A program made the position numbers and the translations under genes. Positions 1 through 4,103 of a stretch of 6,239 nucleotides of DNA are shown here, piece after piece (position 1 is the first letter of the stretch; every line of letters begins with the position of its first letter). The notes below the pieces were generated by a model that saw nothing but the letters and a program-made list of their open reading frames with translations, made no database searches and was not told where the DNA came from. The stretch comes from Nitrosopumilaceae archaeon (GTDB taxonomy: Archaea > Thermoproteota > Nitrososphaeria > Nitrososphaerales > Nitrosopumilaceae): positions 1 through 6,239 of the forward strand of contig JAUYOQ010000060.1 of assembly GCA_030697975.1 (NCBI GenBank), written 5' to 3'.

Positions 1-46
1 CATCGGGTGCCGCATCTATGCTTTTTACAACATATTCCTTTTTCAT
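1..46 (-). CDS. N-terminal fragment of an unidentified protein, cut by the window edge
   Basis: An ATG at 44-46 opens a minus-strand frame that stays open to the left edge and gives MKKEYVVKSIDAAPD (15 residues). The start is supported by a TATA-like octamer at 68-75, centred about 26 bp upstream, the same geometry as other genes in this window. It begins 45 bp past the final stop of the glnK-like frame and on the same strand, so it may be co-expressed with it or driven by its own promoter. Fifteen residues are too few to assign a family, and I do not recognise it. Confidence 0.5.
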   Translation of the reverse strand, partial: MKKEYVVKSIDAAPD

Positions 47-67
47 ATGATACCTATCTCATCATCC

Positions 68-75
68 AATATAAT
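68..75 (-). promoter_or_regulatory. TATA-like box for the left-edge gene
   Basis: Minus-strand ATTATATT is centred about 26 bp before the ATG at 46. That would place transcription initiation at or next to the start codon, giving a leaderless mRNA. The region is AT-rich, so chance occurrence is possible. Confidence 0.4.
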
Positions 76-90
76 TTTAAACCTAAAAAT

Positions 91-423
91 TTACCTGAGA
101 GCCGATTCTCCAGTTTCGCCTGTCTTGATTTTTACCAGTTTGTCTACTTGGTAAACAAAAACTATGCCATCTCCTGTATCGCCTGTCTTTGCAGATTATA
201 AAATCGCATCTACTATCTTCTCATGTTCTCCATCATTGCACAAGATCTCAATTTTTGATTTCGGTATGAAATCACTGGTTTTGTTTCTCCATCCTGAATG
301 AACCCTATGAATTCCTGAAATTTTTACTTCATAAGATGAAAATGTAGAGATGCCTAGCTTGGCAAGAGCCGCTTGCACATCATATAGTTTTGAACTCCTG
401 ATTATTCCCTCAACTTTTAGCAT
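91..423 (-). pseudogene. glnK: PII signal-transduction protein (GlnK-like) interrupted by an in-frame TAA
   Basis: The ATG at 421-423 opens a frame of 75 codons that stops at TAA (196-198). In exactly the same frame, 34 further codons continue to a TAA at 91-93. The whole reading is 110 positions, against the usual roughly 112 residues of PII proteins. Before the stop are the PII N-terminus (KVEGIIRSSKLYDVQAAL), the T-loop region and FIPKSKIEI. After it come the nucleotide-binding B-loop (SAKTGDTGDGIVFV, canonical TGxxGDGKIFV) and the C-terminal KIKTGETGESALR. The stop occupies a single alignment column where relatives have an ordinary residue such as Lys or Glu, so one substitution (for example AAA or GAA to TAA) explains it. 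PII proteins sense ATP/ADP and 2-oxoglutarate and regulate nitrogen uptake and assimilation. The 75-residue product would lack the B- and C-loops and is unlikely to bind nucleotide. The conserved tail says the lesion is recent or a sequence error. No amt gene is visible nearby. Confidence 0.85.
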
Positions 424-444
424 GAAATCCTTCTATATGGTCCA

Positions 445-452
445 AAGATAAA
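445..452 (-). promoter_or_regulatory. Weak TATA-like box proximal to glnK
   Basis: Minus-strand TTTATCTT is centred about 26 bp upstream of the glnK ATG, which would give a leaderless transcript. The match to the archaeal consensus is weak. A better TATA match lies further upstream at 508-515 and would give a leader of roughly 60 nt. Confidence 0.25.
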
Positions 453-507
453 CATTATTCTATCTGCTACACATTCCAAAAGGCCGCGTATAATTCCTAC
501 GTAACTC

Positions 508-515
508 TTTATAAG
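508..515. promoter_or_regulatory. Distal TATA box (TTTATAAG), possibly bidirectional
   Basis: The TTATAA core reads the same on both strands. Read on minus (CTTATAAA) it could start a glnK transcript near position 485 with a leader of about 60 nt. Read on plus it could start a transcript near 537 that runs through the inverted repeat at 558-595. No clear purine-rich BRE is visible on either side, so direction cannot be decided from sequence. Confidence 0.35.
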
Positions 516-557
516 AAAAATTTCAAACTAATATCACTAGTTAGTGCCTTGACCATA

Positions 558-595
558 GTGGAGGCAGGTCCCGTCCCCTTTTTAACTGCCTCCAC
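558..595. repeat. 10-bp perfect inverted repeat, GC-rich hairpin in the 424-682 intergenic region
   Basis: GTGGAGGCAG (558-567) is perfectly complementary to CTGCCTCCAC (586-595), separated by 18 nt. This is the only GC-rich structured element in a 259-bp gap otherwise poor in GC. A second TGCCT at 545-549 could compete for the AGGCA at 562-566, so two mutually exclusive pairings exist. A palindrome, CACTA-GT-TAGTG, sits just outside at 535-546. On neither strand is the hairpin followed directly by a U-tract, so a simple terminator is not obvious. It could be a small RNA, an operator for glnK or a 3' end stabiliser. I see no credible protein gene in the rest of this gap. Confidence 0.6.
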
Positions 596-682
596 ACAAA
601 ATTCTCTATTCTATTGAATTATTCATGTAAGTATTGTCATTTTGATGCTAGACTGCTTTTGTTTTTTCATCACTTATAATCA

Positions 683-1051
683 TCAAGTCTTTAGCGTTTC
701 ATCTCTTAGTTTCATTACATTATCAATTAAACCCATTATGTTCACATCACTTTCTGTGCTAAAGCAAAGAATTTTCTCACCTTCAAAGATCATAGTTACA
801 CGGTAAACTTTTTCATATTTTGTTAATGCAAAAACTGGTGCTCCAATTTTTTGCTGAAACTTGAGTCGGGCCTTCCATCTGTATAATGCCTGATTTAGAG
901 ATGTCTCGGTTTCAAATGGACTAAGATAGGCTGTTAATCCTTCCTGCATCTTGCCATAGACTCGCGGTGCATCATAAATTCCCACAAATCTGATTTTTTT
1001 ATCTAACCTTAGTATCTTGTCGCAAAACTCATCATAATTTTTGGTGCTAAT
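683..1051 (-). CDS. Small uncharacterised protein, apparently lacking a standard start codon
   Basis: The first standard start in frame is a GTG at 983-985, giving 100 residues. The coding frame, however, runs further upstream with protein-like content: STKNYDEFCDKIL, then RLDKKIRFVGIYDAP. It reaches a stop just beyond 1074. There is no ATG, GTG or TTG in that extension. A perfect archaeal TATA box, TTTAAATA, lies at 1073-1080 and predicts initiation near 1050, exactly at an ATT codon (1049-1051) that would give a 122-residue protein. The pattern CxKIxxLDxxIRFVG followed by a GK, a mid-protein YEKVxR and a C-terminal helix resembles small hypothetical proteins I associate with Thaumarchaeota. 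DUF6659 is the family I would test. No function is known to me. Either ATT is used as a start, an ATG mutated to ATT, or a short GTG-started form is made. Confidence 0.7.
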   Translation of the reverse strand: MSTKNYDEFCDKILRLDKKIRFVGIYDAPRVYGKMQEGLTAYLSPFETETSLNQALYRWKARLKFQQKIGAPVFALTKYEKVYRVTMIFEGEKILCFSTESDVNIMGLIDNVMKLRDETLKT

Positions 1052-1072
1052 GATAGATAATACTCGTTGTTC

Positions 1073-1080
1073 TATTTAAA
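1073..1080 (-). promoter_or_regulatory. Consensus archaeal TATA box TTTAAATA
   Basis: Minus-strand TTTAAATA is one of the best matches to the archaeal TATA consensus in the window. It is centred 26 bp upstream of the ATT codon at 1049-1051 and lies just past the stop of the upstream 81-residue gene. It therefore supports independent transcription of the 683-1051 gene and a start near 1050. Confidence 0.6.
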
Positions 1081-1092
1081 ATTGAAATCATT

Positions 1093-1338
1093 TTATAAAA
1101 CCATTTTTGAGAGAAGGCCACAGCTTTCCGAATAGTCAAGCAACAAGCTACCGGCGCGTACGTTGATTGCGCCAACATCAAGTAGAATCTTTCGCAGTTT
1201 CTTTCCGTCCCTTTTGTTCTTTGCCTCGCCTTCAAACTGGTAGATTAATTCAAGAATTTTTTTTGATTTCTCACCATCAATAGAAAGACTTGTTATCTTC
1301 TGTCTTAGATCCTCAATTGTCTTGATGTCTGCTGGCAT
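1093..1338 (-). CDS. 81-residue hypothetical protein
   Basis: An ATG at 1336-1338 starts an 81-residue protein that I do not recognise. The first 55 residues are charged and predicted helical (EDLRQKITSLSIDGEKSKKILELIYQF, broken by short polar turns, then a Lys/Arg-rich KNKRDGKKLRK patch). The C-terminal third is more apolar (DVGAINVRAGSLLLDYSE) and contains one Cys. There is no signal peptide or membrane segment. The basic patch could suggest nucleic-acid binding, but that is only a guess. The amino-acid composition is ordinary, and the frame is preferred over the overlapping 62-codon shadow at 1047-1235. It is followed after 41 bp by the 683-1051 gene on the same strand. A weak TATA-like sequence lies 26 bp upstream of the ATG. 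Confidence 0.65.
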   Translation of the reverse strand: MPADIKTIEDLRQKITSLSIDGEKSKKILELIYQFEGEAKNKRDGKKLRKILLDVGAINVRAGSLLLDYSESCGLLSKMVL

Positions 1339-1359
1339 GATCCAATGATAATTTTAAGT

Positions 1360-1367
1360 AAAGATAA
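1360..1367 (-). promoter_or_regulatory. Weak TATA-like box for the 81-residue gene
   Basis: Minus-strand TTATCTTT is centred about 25 bp before the ATG at 1338, which would give a leaderless mRNA. It resembles the weak box proximal to glnK (TTTATCTT). The consensus match is poor, and the support is mainly its position. Confidence 0.25.
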
Positions 1368-1392
1368 GTTTTGTTTGCAAAAAAATTAAGCT

Positions 1393-1533
1393 TTAGGTAT
1401 AGATCTTCTTATTTTTTTTCTCTAAAATATCGATCAGTTCGTTAACAAGATAGTCGCCGTCTTTTACATGGTCAATTCCTACTATCTTTTTCATCCGCAC
1501 CATTGTTTCATTAGTAACGTGCAGTTGTACCAT
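1393..1533 (-). CDS. 46-residue ribbon-helix-helix-like microprotein
   Basis: From the ATG at 1531-1533 the frame encodes MVQLHVTNETMVRMKKI, then GIDHVKDGDYLVNELIDILEKK and a basic tail, stopping at 1393-1395. The layout is a short beta strand (VQLHVTN), a helix with MVRMKK, a turn at GDY and a second helix (VNELIDIL). It resembles the small ribbon-helix-helix or VapB/DUF217-type antitoxin pattern of archaea, in which a strand of the type KTITISDE is followed by two helices. Such proteins usually bind operator DNA as dimers. No toxin-like partner gene is visible beside it, so an orphan regulator is as likely as an antitoxin. An ATG two codons upstream (1537-1539) is possible. The TATA box at 1558-1563 fits 1533 better. 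The family call is a pattern judgement from a very short sequence. Confidence 0.6.
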   Translation of the reverse strand: MVQLHVTNETMVRMKKIVGIDHVKDGDYLVNELIDILEKKNKKIYT

Positions 1534-1557
1534 ATACATGATTGTCTTACTTAGGTC

Positions 1558-1563
1558 ATATAA
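1558..1563 (-). promoter_or_regulatory. TATA-like box for the microprotein gene
   Basis: Minus-strand TTATAT (within CTTATATG) is centred about 27 bp upstream of the ATG at 1533. This favours that start over the ATG at 1539. Confidence 0.4.
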
Positions 1564-1629
1564 GTGCACAATATTGCTAAAGTTGATTTGTTGGCTAGCC
1601 GATCAAAGCGATAAGGCTCTGGCATCAAA

Positions 1630-1842
1630 CTAGATGTGGTCTGTTTTAAGCTCAGAAATTACTTCATCAAGGATTTGTAGCTCGCCTTGAACCGTATTTC
1701 TAAGCGAAATTACAGTATCTTTTGATTCAGATGTTGTAAATTGTGGTATGCTTTGATTAATGGTCTCAAGTCTTTTTTGCTTGCGATCCCTATAGTTAGA
1801 TAAAATATCTAAAGCCTTTTGCTTGCTCACGTACTTGGTCAT
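1630..1842 (-). CDS. 70-residue hypothetical protein, probable coiled coil
   Basis: The ATG at 1840-1842 gives 70 residues, MTKYVSKQKALDILSNYRDR, followed by KQKRLETINQSIPQF, a short Ser/Thr-rich turn and a long helix ending ELQILDEVISELKTDHI. The protein is charged, helical and without Cys. Its two helices have heptad-like spacing of Leu/Ile, suggesting a small helical hairpin or coiled-coil dimer. I do not recognise a family. The open frame extends 15 codons further to a TTG at 1885-1887. A TATA-like box at 1907-1914 would place a transcript start near 1884, so that longer 85-residue form is possible. I chose the ATG because the extension looks less protein-like and TTG on a leaderless mRNA would be unusual. 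The gene diverges from the HD hydrolase gene at 1970. Confidence 0.65.
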   Translation of the reverse strand: MTKYVSKQKALDILSNYRDRKQKRLETINQSIPQFTTSESKDTVISLRNTVQGELQILDEVISELKTDHI

Positions 1843-1906
1843 TTTGATTGCATTTAATGGTTTGTAATTGAGATGAGAAATTATCAAGCTCTTGGAACTT
1901 TTCTTG

Positions 1907-1914
1907 ATTTAAAA
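1907..1914 (-). promoter_or_regulatory. TATA-like box upstream of the 70-residue gene
   Basis: Minus-strand TTTTAAAT lies in the divergent promoter region 1843-1969. It predicts initiation near 1884, which gives a leader of about 40 nt to the ATG at 1842, or almost none to the TTG at 1887. Confidence 0.4.
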
Positions 1915-1941
1915 TAATACAAAAGTTGATTGAGTTAAGAA

Positions 1942-1949
1942 TTTGAATA
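1942..1949 (+). promoter_or_regulatory. TATA-like box for the HD hydrolase gene
   Basis: TTTGAATA is centred about 25 bp before the ATG at 1970, consistent with a leaderless transcript. No Shine-Dalgarno sequence is present in the bases before the ATG. Confidence 0.35.
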
Positions 1950-1969
1950 GTTAAAATGAAAAACCACAC

Positions 1970-2521
1970 ATGACAAAACTAGAAAAAGCAGAATTATTTG
2001 CAAAAGAAAAACATTCCAAGACAACTAGAAACGATGGAACCACACCTTACTTTGTCCATCTGGAATCTGTAGTTAGCAGACTAAAAAGTATGGGGATTGT
2101 AAATGAGGACGTTCTTTGTGCGGCATGGCTTCATGATACTATAGAAGATACCAATACCAGCTTTGATGATATTTTTGAGCAGTTTGGGCGAGACGTTGCA
2201 ATTCTTGTCTCATCACTTTCAAAGGATGCAAAATTGCCTAAAAAAGAAAGAGAATCACAATATGTAAAACAGCTAAAAAATACGCCATTTGAGGCAAAAT
2301 TAATCAAGTTATGTGATATTGCAGCTAATCTTTCTGATCTTAAAAACTCTGATTTATCAAAAACAAAGCGACTCAAAACAGTAAAAACAAAATTACACTA
2401 TCTAAATATAATAAAAAACGAAATTATGGAAAACAAAGCTAGCGTGCCTAGGATTCAGAATATTATTGATGGAATAAACGATGTTTTAATTCATTACAAG
2501 CAAAAGCCAGTTTCCATTTAA
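1970..2521 (+). CDS. HD-domain phosphohydrolase, SpoT/MESH1-like small alarmone hydrolase family
   Basis: This 183-residue protein has the size and motif order of single-domain (p)ppGpp 3'-pyrophosphohydrolases such as MESH1 (about 180 residues) and the hydrolase domain of RelA/SpoT. Visible motifs are the substrate-loop Arg (R20), the metal ligand H30 in TPYFVH, the H55-D56 pair and catalytic E59-D60 in AAWLHDTIEDT, and D116 with N120 in KLCDIAANLSDL. All expected metal and catalytic residues are present, so the enzyme should be active. The Lys that follows the substrate-loop Arg in MESH1 is Asn here (N21). The family removes the 3'-pyrophosphate from ppGpp or hydrolyses related substrates such as NADPH. 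The real substrate in an archaeon is unknown, since no synthetase domain is fused and none is seen nearby. It is a soluble cytoplasmic protein and stands alone, divergent from one gene and convergent with ctaB. Confidence 0.88.
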   Translation: MTKLEKAELFAKEKHSKTTRNDGTTPYFVHLESVVSRLKSMGIVNEDVLCAAWLHDTIEDTNTSFDDIFEQFGRDVAILVSSLSKDAKLPKKERESQYVKQLKNTPFEAKLIKLCDIAANLSDLKNSDLSKTKRLKTVKTKLHYLNIIKNEIMENKASVPRIQNIIDGINDVLIHYKQKPVSI

Positions 2522-2531
2522 TGTTTTGACT

Positions 2532-2592
2532 ACGAATTAGTTGTAAAAGCTCAAAAGTTTAATTCGTTCATTCTACAGAAAATAAAATTTTC
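2532..2592. terminator. Possible bidirectional termination region between converging genes
   Basis: The 74-bp gap between the HD gene stop and the ctaB stop holds two inverted repeats. The first pairs ACGAATTA (2532-2539) with TAATTCGT (2560-2567), an 8-bp stem. The second pairs GAAAAT (2578-2583) with ATTTTC (2587-2592), a 6-bp stem with a 3-nt loop. On the minus strand the second gives a T-rich tract just after ctaB. Archaeal termination depends mainly on U-tracts, so the T-rich DNA may matter more than the stems. Confidence 0.3.
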
Positions 2593-2595
2593 TAA

Positions 2596-3537
2596 TTATA
2601 ATGCAGAATCAACCATCAACGCAATAAACAAAACAGCAAGATATGGGCTTGAAAACTTGAACAAAGTCCATGACGCCTTTTCAGATGGTTTTGCCATAAC
2701 CCAAATCGATAAAATTACCATCAAAACACCTGATGCAATTGCAGTATACAGATAGACTGGGCCCATCATAGGCTCTCCGTTTTCCAAAGTCAAAAAGAAA
2801 GGCACAACAGAAAATAGTACCATCATAAGTGTAGTTCCAGCTATTATCCTAACAGAATCTTTTTCAGATCTTACAGCAGTTAGCATTGGAACATTTACCT
2901 TGTTGTAATCTTCCTTAAAGTGCAAAGTCAAGGCCCATATGTGCATTGGAATCCATACAAATACAAGTGCTCCCATCATCAGCCCAAGCGACCAAAGACC
3001 ATCCATCGTTACTGCAACATATCCAATCATTGCAGGAGCACCACCTGAGAATCCGCCTAAAATTATGTTAGTCCAGCTCCTGCGCTTTAGCGTATAGCTA
3101 TAAACCAAGATATTATCAACCAAACCAAACGCCATAAGAGAACCGGCAATTATTCCCTGCCAGAAACTTGTAGTATATGAGAGGCCAAACGAGCATGCAA
3201 GAGCGATTGTAGCCAAAACGAGACCAAAATCGCGTGCCTTTTCGGGAGGATAAATTCGCTTTGAGGGAAGAGGTCTGTTTTTTGTTCGCTCCATTATAGC
3301 ATCAATGTCTCTGTCATGATAGTTTGTCAGGGTATTTGCAGCAGCAGATCCTGTGATTACCCCTACAAGCATAAGGGCCCAAGTAGCTACCGAGATCTCA
3401 ACTTGATAAATATTGGATGCAGTAATTGCAGCTGCAAAAGTTGTAAAAACTAAAAGATACCAGATCTTTGGCTTTGTTACCTCATAGTATACCTTGATGC
3501 GAGACTCGCTCTTTGTCTTTTGCACCTTTTCTTCCAC
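2596..3537 (-). CDS. ctaB: Protohaem IX farnesyltransferase (haem O synthase)
   Basis: This is a 313-residue polytopic UbiA-family prenyltransferase. It attaches an isoprenoid chain to haem b to give haem O, needed for haem-copper terminal oxidases. The first aspartate motif is TNYHDRDID (71-79) followed by MERTKNRPLPS (82-92). The second conserved block is YTLKRRSWTNIILGGFSGGA (148-167), and the CyoE/CtaB-specific PMHIWALTLHFKEDYNKVN lies at 197-215. Together these separate it from other UbiA enzymes such as menaquinone or lipid prenyltransferases. About eight to nine hydrophobic segments span 26-45, 52-70, 105-122, 125-147, 156-177, 183-205, 230-250, 260-282 and 293-312. The first Asn of the usual NxxxDxxxD motif is Thr71, with Asn72 beside it. 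The start is a GTG (3535-3537), the only start in frame after an upstream stop. A TATA box 26 bp before it implies a leaderless mRNA separate from lrp. Confidence 0.95.
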   Translation of the reverse strand: MEEKVQKTKSESRIKVYYEVTKPKIWYLLVFTTFAAAITASNIYQVEISVATWALMLVGVITGSAAANTLTNYHDRDIDAIMERTKNRPLPSKRIYPPEKARDFGLVLATIALACSFGLSYTTSFWQGIIAGSLMAFGLVDNILVYSYTLKRRSWTNIILGGFSGGAPAMIGYVAVTMDGLWSLGLMMGALVFVWIPMHIWALTLHFKEDYNKVNVPMLTAVRSEKDSVRIIAGTTLMMVLFSVVPFFLTLENGEPMMGPVYLYTAIASGVLMVILSIWVMAKPSEKASWTLFKFSSPYLAVLFIALMVDSAL

Positions 3538-3560
3538 GCTATACCGACATCCTTTCTAAA

Positions 3561-3567
3561 ATTAAAT
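3561..3567 (-). promoter_or_regulatory. TATA box for ctaB
   Basis: Minus-strand ATTTAAT (extending into TTTT) is centred about 26-27 bp upstream of the GTG start at 3537. This predicts a leaderless ctaB transcript initiated inside the 39-bp gap after lrp. Confidence 0.5.
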
Positions 3568-3580
3568 GTAGCAACGCTAC
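3568..3580 (-). terminator. Small hairpin plus T-rich tract at the end of the lrp gene
   Basis: Minus-strand GTAGC-GTT-GCTAC forms a 5-bp stem that begins at the lrp stop codon and is followed by ATTTAATTTT. This resembles a short intrinsic terminator. The T-rich part also serves as the putative ctaB TATA box, so the end of one transcription unit and the start of the next overlap. Confidence 0.35.
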
Positions 3581-4032
3581 TCAGACATAAATGGCATTGG
3601 CTTTTTACGCGTTTTCATCTCAATAAATGATTCTGAGCTCTGTATGCCTTGGATTCTACCAATTTTTTCAGATAATAGCTTGTGCATCTCATCAAGTGTT
3701 TTTGCATGCATCGTAACTAAAACATCAAATCTTCCAGTAACTTCAGCAATCTCTGATACTCCAGCTATTTTGAACAGCTCTTCAATTACATTATCGCGCA
3801 TCTTTGTATCCATGTTTATTCCAGTTAACGCCTTTACGTGATAGCCAAGCTCGGCACTGTTTACCTCGATTGTAAATCGCTCAATTAGTTTTCGTTTGAT
3901 TAATCGCTTTATCCTACTGTAAACAACTGACGAGTTTACCTTGATCTTTTTTGAAAGTTTTGGGACAGAAATTGCTGCATCTTGGCTGAGCTCAGATAAA
4001 ATAATCAGATCAAGATTATCGATTTTTGCCAT
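3577..4032 (-). CDS. Lrp/AsnC family transcriptional regulator
   Basis: This 151-residue protein has the two-domain architecture of feast/famine regulators. A winged helix-turn-helix occupies about 4-55 (IDNLDLIILSELSQDA, then the recognition region VNSSVVYSRIKRLIKRKLI). A RAM/AsnC ligand-binding and oligomerisation domain occupies about 66-140, with the family's Gly in EVTGRFDVLV (G100) and the end strand IQSSESFIEM. The length is typical. Such proteins bind DNA as dimers or octamers and respond to amino acids. Position between asd and ctaB suggests possible control of amino-acid synthesis, but direct targets cannot be read from sequence. A TATA-like TTTATTAAT near 4069 predicts a short leader of about 11 nt. 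It lies inside an inverted repeat (4062-4083) that may be an autoregulatory operator. The ATG start is the only sensible one. Confidence 0.93.
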   Translation of the reverse strand: MAKIDNLDLIILSELSQDAAISVPKLSKKIKVNSSVVYSRIKRLIKRKLIERFTIEVNSAELGYHVKALTGINMDTKMRDNVIEELFKIAGVSEIAEVTGRFDVLVTMHAKTLDEMHKLLSEKIGRIQGIQSSESFIEMKTRKKPMPFMSE

Positions 4033-4061
4033 TAAAATTCCGCAATAGTTGTAAAGAATTA

Positions 4062-4083
4062 CATTATTAATAAAGATATAATG
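4062..4083. promoter_or_regulatory. Inverted repeat overlapping the lrp promoter, candidate operator
   Basis: CATTAT (4062-4067) and ATAATG (4078-4083) are perfect inverted arms around a 10-bp spacer, 22 bp in all. They overlap the TATA-like element that precedes the Lrp-family gene. Lrp proteins commonly repress their own promoters through AT-rich palindromes of this kind. The AT-rich background makes a chance match fairly likely. Confidence 0.35.
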
Positions 4084-4103
4084 AAATTTTTATGATTTTA
4101 GAC

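Noticed and set aside
7..201. Plus-strand 64-codon open frame
   Set aside because: It is the complement of the PII C-terminal coding region and has Cys/Phe/Tyr-rich composition typical of a shadow frame.
509..595. 28-codon GTG-started minus-strand frame through the inverted repeat
   Set aside because: Very short, its start lies within the hairpin arm and it runs through the putative TATA box. The inverted repeat is a better explanation of the sequence.
1047..1235. 62-codon minus-strand frame
   Set aside because: Overlaps the more protein-like 81-residue gene in another frame and has a Cys/Met-rich composition without recognisable motifs.
1551..1625. 24-codon minus-strand frame (MPEPYRFDRLANKSTLAILC...)
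   Set aside because: Looks mildly protein-like and starts just after the 70-residue gene, but it is too short to support without homology, and no well-placed promoter is seen.
1843..1887. TTG-started 15-residue N-terminal extension of the 70-residue gene
   Set aside because: TATA spacing partly supports it, but a leaderless TTG start is unusual and the ATG at 1842 is followed by the more regular helical sequence. Kept only as an alternative.
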